A stretch of DNA of 64,000 nucleotides, taken from contig JAMWBK010000004.1 of the NCBI GenBank assembly GCA_029953675.1, positions 1,426,001 through 1,490,000 on the forward strand, written 5' to 3'. A program made the translations under genes and the position numbers. A model generated the notes under the pieces. That model had not been told where the DNA came from. It saw only the letters and a program-made list of their open reading frames with translations, and did not search any database. Positions 1 through 10,203 of the stretch are shown piece by piece. The DNA is from Rhodosorus marinus (Eukaryota; Rhodophyta; Stylonematophyceae; Stylonematales; Stylonemataceae). The stretch's first letter is position 1. Each line of letters begins with the position of its first letter.

Positions 1-2378
1 ACATCCAATAGGATGGGCCGTGTACGAGTGACCGTGCAGAAGGGCCTCCTCTTTCTTCTTCCCCTGTTAGTGGCAGTGATACGAACCCCATTGAGGACAA
101 GTAAAACCTTACAGTCCCTTAATAAGGCTGTAGAATAGTTTAACGTTACCTCGAAAACCTTGAAAATCTCGTCGCTCGCAAGCGTAACGCTGAGAGGTAG
201 CAGGCCGCCCGTAAGAAGCTTTGCAAACGCGGCGACATCTGGCTTGATACCCAACATTTGGCTTGCACTCGGTGCACCAAGACGCCAGAGACCGGTGAAA
301 ACCTTTCCATTCGCGAACGATAAAACAAAAGACGACGAGCTCTCTTCTCTCAGAACAAGGTCTGCACAGTGAAGTTTGCTGCTGGCCAAGAAGTATATAA
401 TTCGGAAATGAAGACAGCGGATGAGCCTCTGCACCTTGATATATGAGTCAACATACCTCATCCACCATCACCGGAATTCCAGTGCGCTGACACTCGTCAG
501 CGAGAATTCTCTGATACAAAGGGTCAATGAAACGCATGCCTCCAGCACCTTGAAGTACCGGCTCCATAAGAAGACCTCCAATCACCTCTGGTTCCTCAGA
601 AGCCAACACCGCTTTAATCTGTTGTCTGTAGTCCTCAGCAAGAGATGATGTGAGCCTCTTCTCCATTGCGAACAGATCTTTCCGTTCTCCGTGCTTCTCA
701 AGCACCTATTCAGTAAACGTTCATAGCACAGCACATATTGTCAGAATTTACCACCAAGAAATAAAAATTCATTTTCTTTTTCGCTCTGGGTAACCTTGTC
801 GCCTTCAATAATCCATTGGCTGTGTCTCATGGACACGGTCGGAGGATCCAAAAAGATCCCATTGGGTTTGTACCAAGGCATCTGGGTAGCGTTGAAAACA
901 CTACTAGGCGAGCAATCCATAACGCCTAATGTATCGCCATGATAAGACTCCTAAATCCATAAATTCAAGGATTCAGTTCGATCGGACAGGGTTCATCGCA
1001 CAGATCAACCTTACCTCAAGTGCGATAACCTTCATGTTTTTCCACGGATACTCATCACGGCGACCGTAAAGGTCATTCGCTCGTTTCCTAAGGATCATCT
1101 TTAGACCGACTTCAACGGCGGTGGAGCCATTGTCCGTGAAGAAGACTCTATCAGCCCAAGTGCTGCCAACGTTGTCGAGCAGGAGGTTGGTGAGGTCCAC
1201 GGCGGGCTGATGCGCAACCTCAGGGAAGATGACATGTCCATATCGGGATGCACCTTTGGCAGCTTCCAGTGCTAGCTTTGGATTGCCGTGGCCGAGTCCA
1301 TTCGTCCACCAACTGCTACATGCGTCGAACTGCGTTGAGAGGTTGACCTTGTCTGTTGACGAATAGTAAAGACCGGGTTGAAGTGGTCGTCAGATCCCAC
1401 ACCCATCCGCTTTCGGAAAGATAATCTCAGGTGCACCTTTCGGGTCTGTCGTTGCGACCGTGAAGTCATCTCCGAAAGCGGAATCAATAGTAGTCACCTT
1501 GTTCGTCGTCGCGTGCTGTGTAAAGGGCCACCAAATGTGATCCTTTGCTTCTTCTGAGAGCGTTCTGAGTCTTGATTCTGTCGAGTTCATATAGGAAGCA
1601 ATTGTCTTGCATGTCGACGAGAAAGCTTCCCGCAGGCCGTCTTCCTCAAAGTACCTAAACGAGCAGAAACGTCAGCTCCAGCATGTTCAGAGCTTAACAG
1701 AAGGGAAGGCTCTTATTCATCTCGTGGAAAGCGGGTCGTGTACTTTGTCAAAGGTTCTGTCTTTGGCGGAGGCGAAGGTGCTACAAGCACATTGGCATCT
1801 ACTGCCTTGTCAATCGCTTTGTGGTTTTCATGTTCAGTTCCGAATACGAAAACAACGGGAACGTCATATCCACGAATAAGAAGCGACTCATAGGCAGACA
1901 AGGTTTCAGATATTCCGCCAAGCTGACCACTACCGACTAGGACTGCCGTCATTCGTAGCGGTCTGTACACGTCAGCTTGGAGTGAACCGGATGGAGCGGG
2001 TGAAAGCACACCACCAGCCGTCTCCACGAGGCTAATCGATGAGTCACTAGTTCTTCCGATCTCTTCGCTAACCAGCTGGATGAGCTTGGAATCTTCAATG
2101 GCCTTGGACGCTTCAACAGCCCGGTGAGGAGATACAGGATCCCTGTATCCAAGCAGGACTTTCACGTCCACATCCCGCTGGGGCTTGGCGTGCCTCTTCA
2201 CAAACAGAGAGTCGTCATCATCAGGATAGCCCGTCTGAACCGGCTTGATGTACCTCAGGTTCCTCAGATAATTTCCGGAATTCGCGGCGAGGCCAGCTGA
2301 AAGTAACGTCTTCCCAACGTCGGTACTGGAACCCCAAACTTGGAACGCTCCAAGCCCAGGTAATCTCACTCCAGGCAT
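1..2378 (-). CDS. BIO3-BIO1: Fused dethiobiotin synthetase / DAPA aminotransferase, 3' end off the window
   Basis: Bifunctional biotin synthesis enzyme: the DAPA aminotransferase half makes 7,8-diaminopelargonate and the synthetase half closes the ureido ring to dethiobiotin. Exons on the minus strand are 2378-1744, 1654-1401, 1352-1015, 950-795, 705-457, 302-150 and 63-<1; all junction phases agree. The N-terminal half has the P-loop GSSTDVGKT and the KPVQTGYPDDDD region. The C-terminal half has IWWPFTQH, FFTDNGSTAVEVGLKM, ESYHGDTLG, VMVDEVFTGLWRLG, the probable PLP lysine in AFAKLLTGGLLPLSVTLAS, and LLHGHSYTAHPIGC, where the window ends. The intron 1743-1655 sits at the domain junction; splicing it gives TKYFEEDGLREAF and joins both halves, as in the plant BIO3-BIO1 fusion. 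The 1400-1353 intron is only 48 nt and removes a stop. The start at 2378 is the first ATG before the P-loop; no clear targeting peptide is seen, so an upstream exon is possible. Confidence 0.93.
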
Positions 2379-3560
2379 CTACCTCGCGAGACTGCAAACC
2401 TCCTTCGTCACCAGATAATCTCTTCCAAAGCGGATCTTTCGAAGGAAAAAACCTCTCTCCTCCGTCTTCAGTTGCCGATCTTGCTGTGTCCAAGTCATAT
2501 CAGACCTGGATCCATCCACCAATCTAGCTCACACGACGCCAACGTAGATATACTCACAAAGCATTGTTAAGGATGGCCCCAGAGAGAATCTTCATTTGGG
2601 GGCATGCCCCAATGACCTCAATGAAGATGTCCACCTGGAAATCCACTGATAAAATATGTATAAAATGAATCACGCCTTATATTGGGGCACATTAGGCGCA
2701 TTGCACTGCCGCCCCTTGATGACCTTTATTTAGCATATTCAATGGAATTGGAGAACACCCTTCTGAATTTATTTAGTATATATTCATGAAGAAGTTGTCC
2801 CATTGAAAAAATTGTCCCATTTCTATATGCCTGAATACAGCAAAAAATATATATATATATATATATAGACGATTTATTCGTATGATGAAAATAAATTGCG
2901 CATCCCACTACGACGATAGTAGCAATCACGATGGATTAGGTAATGGGAACCTCCTTTACTTGGGTAGCTGTCTACTGCAGCGCAAACGCGGGTTCTAGAA
3001 CTATCCGAGGGAAAAGATCAGGTTGCCCCACTACCGGGGTGTCTCATGCTACGTTCAAAAGGAAAAGCAGGACCAGTGAGATTCTCCTGTTGGTCCACAC
3101 GCAGAGCTCCTATCGATGGCTCTGATAAACTGATGATGATGATGAACCCCGCTGACTCTATGCTAGAGGTAGTCCAAATCAGACGCAGGGATGAACCCGC
3201 TATCTTGACCCAAACCCAAATATGAGCTGAAATATGTTATTGAACACATCAGGCGTGGGGGAATCAACATCCACACGATCTGGTTGGAAGCGCCAATATG
3301 CTTGGCAATGGGGCAAACTGGGGCATGCGCGCGGCGAACACCCGGGGCCCGATTGCGTATCTCTGACCTCTCGCGCTGTCAGAATGTTCTGACCAAGGTC
3401 GTGGGGATCGCGTTGTCTCCTCTTGTTTTATACTTCTGCAGGAGAAGCACTGCCTGGCGAACAAATACCCCCGGGGGGGTGGTGGGTAGTGCAGAGTCAC
3501 TTCCAACTCCGTTATTCGAGCCTATCTACAACATCCGTTCGTTCAGAGCCTAGCTACCCT
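2379..3560. other. Intergenic spacer with AT microsatellite
   Basis: No convincing gene. It contains an (AT)n run at about 2846-2866 and a short ATG/GAT repeat near 3133-3146. The minus-strand side next to 2400-2560 should hold the BIO3-BIO1 promoter and leader. Confidence 0.5.
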
Positions 3561-3898
3561 GAGGAGCGAGAAACAAGACGCTGGTGTCGCACGTCCAACA
3601 ATAAAGCAGAGTTTGAATGCCAGAGTATCAAACGAAGCTCCGTTGAGGAGGCTAGCAAGAAGCGTTCGGTCGCTGCGAAAGAGAGCACGAAGCCAGCGAG
3701 AACCTACTCTATCAACTAAGCAAAAGGATTCAATGATGAAGGGAACAACCAGTATACAATGCCCACTCTCGAAGCGTAGAGTGTAACAGCGCCTCAACGT
3801 CTTGGGATTCTTTCAATTGTCGCATTGACCTAGCTGCAGCTCCACCGCGCTGAGCGGACGCAATCTACAACACCGAGAAGTGTGGAAACAAGACGCTG

Positions 3899-4840
3899 AT
3901 GATTCGACAATGCTGCCCTAGTTTTGGAGGCTCTCTCTCTACGCTCTTGTTCACCGGGGATCAGGATTCGTTCCGATCCTTCCGGAATTGGAGACACCAG
4001 GTAGAGTGCTACCTGACCGTCAAACGTCTTAGGGACGTAATCGACAGCCCGATAGACGCGACGGAAGCGGAGAGACAGTATATCTCTGCGGTGTTCTCCA
4101 GAGTGCTGGATGGGCCGGCGCTGGACACTGCCTTTGCCTCCTCGAGAGAGGCAGCGCCAGAGCGGGTATGGGCGGCGCTTCGGGCTAGTTATGAGCCCTC
4201 CTCCCGCGAGACGGCGGACAGCGTGTGGGGCAAGGTGTATCGGCGCGAGATGCACACCAACGAGTCGCCACACTCTCTAGTGAACTGGCTACAAACCCAG
4301 TTTGCAGAGATCAGGGAGATAACGGGCGTGGCGTCCACGGATGAAGAAAAACGTCGGGTCCTCCGGAAGATTTTGGAGGAGAGGGGCGCCGAGTATGCAG
4401 AGTTCCTGTTCTACGCCGCGAAGGACAAAACTCTAGGCTGGACAGGTTTCTGTAACGACTTCGAGGAGCTGGACCGACTTCGAGGGTCCAAGCAAATCAA
4501 GTCCAAAACGGATTCCAGCACGCACCACGTCACAACGGTGCAGAATAAGAAGAAGAAGAAGATCCCCAGGGGTTTTCTGTGTTAAGGGTGCAAGAAACCC
4601 GGACACATCCGAGTCAACTGTCCTGAGCAGCAGGACAAGGAGGAAAACAGGCCGGAAACGCGAAGATTCCACGCAGGAATGACCGCGGTCAGAGCTCCAG
4701 CGAGACTCGTGCTGGACTCTGGAGCAACGGACCATATATGCTCCTCGGAGAGTGCATTCTCGGGCCCCACAAGGATGGTTGACACTGACACATTCGGGGA
4801 CGGGACAACGAAGACCCTCGGCAAGATGGGTACGGTCTCC
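3899..4840 (+). mobile_element. Copia-type retrotransposon fragment: gag, zinc knuckle and start of protease (broken)
   Basis: A gag-like ORF runs from about 3899 to 4585. Just past it lies a CX2CX4HX4C zinc knuckle (C-x-x-CKKPGHIRVNC) in which one knuckle codon is TAA at about 4582-4584, so the reading frame is interrupted there. Downstream in the same frame is an aspartic protease core, LVLDSGATDHIC, typical of Ty1/Copia elements. The element then stops being co-linear at about 4840, where it meets an inverted copy of the same protein region. Only gag and the first part of pol are present, so this is a dead, truncated copy. Confidence 0.85.
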
Positions 4841-5215
4841 TTTATACTGACTTGGAGATTAGCGGCGATAGCATTAATCACTTCCCTCCTATCCTTTTCT
4901 ACGAATAATGTCTTTCCATCTAAAGATCTAATGGAGAAACCGTTTTCCATTAATCTACTTAGACTGACTACATTCAATGAGCCGCCTGGAAGGTAGATAG
5001 TGTCCTTCAGCGACAACATATCTCCTTTTCGCGTCCTCAGCTCGACCGTACCCATCTTGCCGAGGGTCTTCGTTGTCCCGTCCCCGAATGTGACGTCATT
5101 GTCAACCATCCTTGTGGGGCCCGAGAATGCACTCCACGAGGTGCATATATCGTCCGTTGCTCCAGAGTCAAGGTTTCGCTGGAGCTCTGACCGCCGTCAT
5201 TCCTGCGTGGAATAT
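4669..5215. repeat. Inverted repeat formed by two Copia protease segments
   Basis: The arms are about 4669-4840 and 5042-5215, around 170 bp each and highly similar in inverted orientation, with a 200-bp spacer that belongs only to the minus-strand copy. Transcription across this would give a long hairpin. Confidence 0.8.
4841..5215 (-). mobile_element. Second Copia fragment, inverted against the first
   Basis: Read on the minus strand from about 5215 this repeats the protease region of 4669-4840 and then continues into pol (GDMLSLKDTIYLPGG, LNVVSLSRLMENGFSI), which is the usual stretch after the Copia protease. The copy has a small deletion next to the DSGATD motif relative to the plus copy, which shifts the frame, and the active-site neighbourhood has changed residues. 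It is therefore also non-functional. It ends abruptly at the junction with the plus copy. Confidence 0.8.
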
Positions 5216-5479
5216 CATCTTCACAGTATAGTAGAGTACTTAAGTGGAACATATAGGCCCATTAGTCAGTGGAACAATGAAGAAGGCACCGAAGTTTGGA
5301 GGATGAAACTGAGGTCAAAGTCAGGAATCCTTGAAAATTCCAACAAATAGAACAGCGTTCGAACGCCCCAGAGACAGGTCCAATGAGGAGGCCATCAACA
5401 TAAGTTAGGTCGGTATTCCCTGGAGAGCACTTTCCATGCCGTGATATCTTCCGGACGATCTAGCGAAAGAGTTTCCTTC

Positions 5480-5563
5480 TGTTGGAACTCCGTATATGAT
5501 CTGGGCACCTCATACTAGTCTAGGGCTATCGACTTAGATTAGAGCCAGATACTCCTATATCTA
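5480..5563 (+). mobile_element. 5' fragment of a Copia LTR
   Basis: It begins with TGTTGGAACTCCGTAT and closely matches the first ~84 bp of the complete LTR-like unit at 6740; the similarity stops after ATATCTAG. It is a truncated relic. Confidence 0.7.
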
Positions 5564-6160
5564 GTGCGTTCAATCACGGATCGAGATGTTACGGTCCTAA
5601 TGAGAAAGAACGGTTGTAAATTCCTCGATGAGAGGGGACGAAAAATAGCAGGTGCAGTTAGATGAAATGAACCTGGGAGGCAGCACGAAGACGCACCCAT
5701 ACAAGCGCGAGCAATGACGTCGAGATATCAATACGAGGGTCATATTACATCCAAGGAAGGCGCGAAATGTGAAATATGTATGAGAACGAAAATGACGCGA
5801 GTACCTCGAAAAGGAAGATTAGCGCATCCATATTTCGCGTTTCGCGCCGCTCAATAATCCCGACGGAGAATCAGGACGGACCTCAGACTACAGGAATTGC
5901 CGGTTGACATGTCCGCGCGCACAAAGGCAGAAGGTGTGTAGCACTTCGCAAATACAATACGATACGATGCTGATTTGCTGAACTTACGATTTTCGCAGTC
6001 CATGACAACGAAGCAGCTTTTCGACGCGATGAACAAATTGTATGATAGACTAGAAATAATGCACAGCTATGAGCATACCGCGGGCATAAAGTTGGTGCAT
6101 ACGTCTCGAGCTTTGTCAGGTCATACAGAATACAATGCCTCGATAAGTACTCTTAGTTTG

Positions 6161-6540
6161 TTAGAAATAGTTGACCTCCGTCGTATTTCTCCAAACTTCG
6201 GCGCCATCTTTTACTGTTCCCTGCCCCAGAGGCCCATCACTTGGGCCTTATTCATAGAGGCTCAACTATGCCAAAGGCGCAATGTCATCAGCGTCCAACA
6301 CCCCCGTCGCCCTTGTGCGCTTAGACCAAGGAGTCGTACCAGTCCTTTTGGCACTCCCCCGCGTCCCTACAACCATCTCACCTTCCCGTCAGTTCTCTCA
6401 CACTATGGACTCTCCTTTCTCTAAATCGCACCGAGCGATGAGACCATGTTAGAAGTAGTTGACCTCCGTCGTATCTCTCCAAACTTCGGTGCCATCTTTT
6501 ACTGTTCGTTGCCCCAGAGGCCCACCACTTGGGCTTACTA
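6161..6540 (+). repeat. Pair of ~90-bp direct repeats (retroelement relic)
   Basis: About 6161-6252 and 6449-6540 share a near-identical block starting GTTAGAA-TAGTTGACCTCC and containing CTCCAAACTTCGG and CCCCAGAGGCCCA. A more diverged copy lies inverted at about 5215-5315, next to the minus-strand Copia fragment. This suggests the block was part of that retroelement family, perhaps its untranslated leader. Confidence 0.6.
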
Positions 6541-6739
6541 ATCAACGTCTGCCCACGCATGGCGGCCCACTGTCAGGCCTTCAATGACTCTTCTACAAGT
6601 CTACAGTATACTATCTATCCACGGGATATACTATCCTAGCTCCTCTATCCCGCCCGTTTTTCCAACTATGGCAAAGGCGCCATATCATCACCGTCCCACA
6701 TAGACTGCATCCAAAAGCCTTTTTTTTGGTGAAAGAGAG

Positions 6740-6976
6740 TGTTGGAACTCCGTATGTGATCTAGGCACATCATACTAGTCTAGATCTATTGACTTAGATT
6801 AGAACCAATACTCCTATATCTAGCACCAATGGTGGGTTTATAATATGATAGCCGCTCCGCGATCAGAGGGGTTGCTCGAGTAAAAGAGAACGGTGTATGC
6901 GCCTCCACGGGTCTCTACAGGTGGAAGTTCTGACAGAGCTATGTCTAGAGCTCTGTCAGAACTTCCATTTCCAACA
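6740..6976 (+). mobile_element. Solo LTR-like unit, 237 bp
   Basis: The unit starts TGTTGGAA and ends TTCCAACA, a perfect 8-bp terminal inverted repeat with TG...CA ends as in LTRs. Internal segments recur at 5480-5563 (5' part) and 17020-17131 (3' part). The flanking five bases (GAGAG and CATTC) do not match, so no target-site duplication is seen. No internal retroelement coding sequence is attached. Confidence 0.7.
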
Positions 6977-6999
6977 CATTCTGTGCGATCGATGGTTAC

Positions 7000-7806
7000 A
7001 AAAGACAATCCAGCTGCCTTCCAGAATGTGAGATCGTTTGCAACCTTGGGATGGTGAGGGTGGCCAACACACCTTCCGACAGCTGGTTTTTGGGAGGCTA
7101 ATCACAAGAAAATTCTTCAAGCCAAGAGACATGACATGACGCACGTCCTCTTGACAAGTGGAGTACCATCTTTTGGCCTCACTTCCCGTGGATTCGAGTT
7201 TGTACAGACAGGCTGTTGCTGGGTAGCAACATATCAAGAGGATGTGATTGTGCGGACCGATCGCGGAGCGGTAACTCTGATCCCTACGAGATACCCTTGA
7301 GCATTGAGATAGCTGAGATCTGCATCTGCAGTCTGAATTTCCCCAGAAAATGTCAGATCACATTCTCTGTTTGTTGTTAGAGTATATTTTGCAAAAACAA
7401 CTGGCCTGATCCATGTGCGATGGTGCTAGAAGGGCTGGCCCAACACCTTCCCGAAGAACATATTGTTATATGGGGCGCAGGGGCAGGGGAAAGCTCATCA
7501 CATGGAAATTGGAAAAGGATTTGTCTGCTGAAACGACCAGGAGGTCCTCTCTTCGTCAATCGAGTCAGATCAGGTTCCTGTCGGGTGGAGAGATAGTCTG
7601 TGGGTGTTTTGGGTAGTCCGTTGTTGGAATGCGAGCCCTTAAGAATCTAGACGGACAACCGTTCTCTTGAGTTGTGGTGGTGGTCCGTTTTAGGCTTCGA
7701 TTCGGATTTCCGAGCAGCATTTTCATTCTGTTCAGCAGCCTAAGCGTAAATGTGAAGAATTCTGTACGTTCTTTCGAAGTTTTGGGTCATCTTGTAGCGA
7801 CATAAT
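7000..7806. other. Spacer with retroelement scraps
   Basis: No gene is recognised. GATCGCGGAGCGG at about 7258 is an inverted match to an LTR internal segment. A short block around 7430-7470 (AGGGCTGGCCC...) resembles 17740-17780. These look like old repeat debris. Confidence 0.4.
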
Positions 7807-8511
7807 ATGTATCAGGAAAAGGCTGGGTTCTTGGGGCGCTTCTTCAGGCGAGGGCGTTGCTGGGCGGTGGATCCTGGGTTCAGGAGATTTTGTTCCGGGA
7901 TTGATTTGGACAGTGTGCCAGGATCTGGACGAGCTATTTTCAAGGAGAGGAGGTCAAAGGCAGAGCCTGTTCAAACAGAAAGACCGAGATCTGGAGATGG
8001 CGAGGTCGATCGTGGCCCTATCAGGATGAGCTTGGTAGATAGCCTGAAGAGTATCGAGCTCGTGGACGATGCTGAACCCCTCGCACCGACTGTGAAACAG
8101 CCGTCCATTGGTTCGCTTCTGAACCGTTTGCAACAGAACGCGATGAGGAAGGCGACAACGAAGCAAAAGAAAACCAGAGTCGAACGTTGGAAAACCACTT
8201 CGCCTTTTTCCAGCGAGTGGCTGAACAGGAACAAGCCAAGCGTCTCGTACTTAAAAATGGTCAACGACCTGCACAGCTCACTTATGGCGAAGGGTCTACT
8301 CCCGGAGCTAGAGCGCAAAGAGATTGCGGGAAATTTCAACACGTGGAGGGTCGAACTCCGTACTGGTGAAATCACGGCGAACTCCCTGTATCTGACAAGC
8401 CGTGCTCGAGCAAGGGAGGATGCTGCAAGAATACTGCATCCAAAGCTTCAAAGGATCGCCAGAAAGGAGCGCATTATCCGAAAGCCCGAACAACCCTCTC
8501 AAACCTTATGA
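7807..8511 (+). CDS. Unrecognised 234-residue protein
   Basis: Single open frame of 234 codons. I do not recognise the family. The first ~55 residues are rich in Gly, Arg and aromatic residues. The middle (around residues 110-140) is Lys/Arg/Gln-rich, and the C-terminal third is basic and probably helical (SRARAREDAARIL, RIARKERIIRK). It has no membrane segment and few cysteines. A later in-frame methionine (RMSLVDSLKSIELVDD) could be the true start. Short ORFs on the other strand are fragmented, which favours this strand, but no homology backs it. Confidence 0.45.
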   Translation: MYQEKAGFLGRFFRRGRCWAVDPGFRRFCSGIDLDSVPGSGRAIFKERRSKAEPVQTERPRSGDGEVDRGPIRMSLVDSLKSIELVDDAEPLAPTVKQPSIGSLLNRLQQNAMRKATTKQKKTRVERWKTTSPFSSEWLNRNKPSVSYLKMVNDLHSSLMAKGLLPELERKEIAGNFNTWRVELRTGEITANSLYLTSRARAREDAARILHPKLQRIARKERIIRKPEQPSQTL

Positions 8512-8841
8512 ATAGAAAACAACACTATACTGTAATTATAATTAATAATCGTTATACATTCGCAGATTCCCGCGACTGGAATGTTCCAAGCACGCCAGAC
8601 TCTTAAAACTCGGCAGCTCAAAAGCCGCGAGGTGACTGAGTTCTAGCTGCTGTCAAACGCACTACTTGCATCAACAATTAGTCTCCATACTTTCCATTAC
8701 CCTCCGGATGATATTTGAATCCTCAGTCCTCCATGTTCGCGTTCTGTCCATCGCGCTGTATACAAACTCACAATGCCACCCTCTGATGCCGGGAGCCACC
8801 CTTCTCCAAGATCCGCCACGATCCGCCGCACGCCACAGAAC

Positions 8842-10203
8842 TCATCTTGGTTCTGGTTGCTGATCGCGGTCGACCGGCCCTGGCGGCGCCGGAGAACGGC
8901 TAAGAGCTGAGACAGAAGGAAGCGCACCGGAACTTCCTCCCGGAGACGGAGCATTCGGAATCAAGCCCCCCACCAATGAGGGCAGCTTCTCGTTCGGGAA
9001 AGTCCGGCTCCTCTCTCGTGGCGAAATGTCAGAAACTGTTCTTCCCGAGACATCTCCGAGAGGCTGCCCTGGGAGAGTTTGCCCAAGGGCGATAGGTGGA
9101 ACTGGCCCAACAGCGGACGCAGCAGACTCGCCGAGGCTCGCTTCCGGTTTGGCGCTGATCGCTTCACACGGCGGTTTCAACTTGCCTGGATCAACCTCAG
9201 GATTCCCTGCGGTAGTCGCCGCTCGTTTTGTCCTTCCCATAACCACCGGGAGATTGGGTCGCCTGTATCTCGGAATTTTCGGTTCCGGAGTCTTTGTCGA
9301 GCTACTACCTTCCCCTAGCAACGGCCGATTTGGCCCCTGAACTGACTGAGCACGGCTGCGGCGCGTTCTCGTCGTGGACGGAACCGGAAGTGATGAGCCG
9401 GGTGCCGCTGGGGCCGCCACCGGAGGTCGAGCTTCCCGATCGGAATCAAAATCTCCTATCCGCTTTCGAGGGGCTCTGAATGCACCTCTTCGGAGGTCCA
9501 ATCGCAACAGCGGATTTGGCGATAGATCCACATGCGTCTTCTGAGGTGGTTCCAGCGAAGGAGAGCCGCGAACCGATTGCCCTGCAGCGGACGGTAGCCC
9601 GGGAAGAACATCTCCACGTACACGAGAAACGCTGAAGTCTTCTTTGGCAGCCCTTGGAGACCAACTAGTAAATCTCCCGGGCGGCTCGAAGGAAGTACTC
9701 GAGCGCGAAATGAGTTCTATTGGAGGGTCCCGAAGCGGATTCAACAGAGAACCAGCGTTCGGAGGCATGGCAGCAAGCGCGCGCGGCGTGCTTGGACTGG
9801 AACCAGCGAGACTAGAACGGGGAGAAAGAAACCTAGGGGTAGACAAGGTCAGCGCAGCCGGCGGCTTCAACTGCGGCTGCTCGTCGATGCGGTGATTAAA
9901 ACCCCTCCACGGAAACTGTGAAGGAACACCCAACCCTGCGTCGCTCACCCCGCCGTGACAGTACTTGCTCTGACTCCCTGAGCTCCAATGCCCGACTTCC
10001 ACGACGAGTGGAATATCGTCGTCCTTCAACCCCGGAGGACCTGGAGCCGAAATTCGATTGCTCGCGATTTCCATCCGCTTTCTCCTTTCCTCAATTCCCT
10101 GGGATTCTAGATCTTCGCCACTATCAGTTCCCGGGTTGCCAACACTCATACGCTTTACCAAGTTCGAATTCGTTTCCAAATGTTCTCTTGGGAAATCAGT
10201 CAT
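8842..10203 (-). CDS. Pro/Ser/Arg-rich 453-residue protein, probably disordered
   Basis: Single-exon frame of 453 codons on the minus strand. The product is dominated by Pro, Ser, Gly and Arg with scattered basic patches (PRYRRPNLPVVMGRTKR, RTRRSRAQS) and many SP/TP dipeptides, as in intrinsically disordered nuclear or cytoskeletal proteins. No globular domain, signal or membrane segment is visible. The region upstream of its start is C-rich on the plus strand, so the leader would be G-rich, as for other genes here; that supports this orientation. GC-rich composition also leaves long open frames on the plus strand (9918-10865), so a chance ORF is not excluded. Confidence 0.5.
   Translation of the reverse strand: MTDFPREHLETNSNLVKRMSVGNPGTDSGEDLESQGIEERRKRMEIASNRISAPGPPGLKDDDIPLVVEVGHWSSGSQSKYCHGGVSDAGLGVPSQFPWRGFNHRIDEQPQLKPPAALTLSTPRFLSPRSSLAGSSPSTPRALAAMPPNAGSLLNPLRDPPIELISRSSTSFEPPGRFTSWSPRAAKEDFSVSRVRGDVLPGLPSAAGQSVRGSPSLEPPQKTHVDLSPNPLLRLDLRRGAFRAPRKRIGDFDSDREARPPVAAPAAPGSSLPVPSTTRTRRSRAQSVQGPNRPLLGEGSSSTKTPEPKIPRYRRPNLPVVMGRTKRAATTAGNPEVDPGKLKPPCEAISAKPEASLGESAASAVGPVPPIALGQTLPGQPLGDVSGRTVSDISPRERSRTFPNEKLPSLVGGLIPNAPSPGGSSGALPSVSALSRSPAPPGPVDRDQQPEPR

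Noticed and set aside
6956-7237. 93-codon minus-strand ORF as a retroelement gene
   Set aside because: It starts inside the LTR-like unit and runs through repeat scraps; no reverse transcriptase, integrase or RNase H motif is visible.
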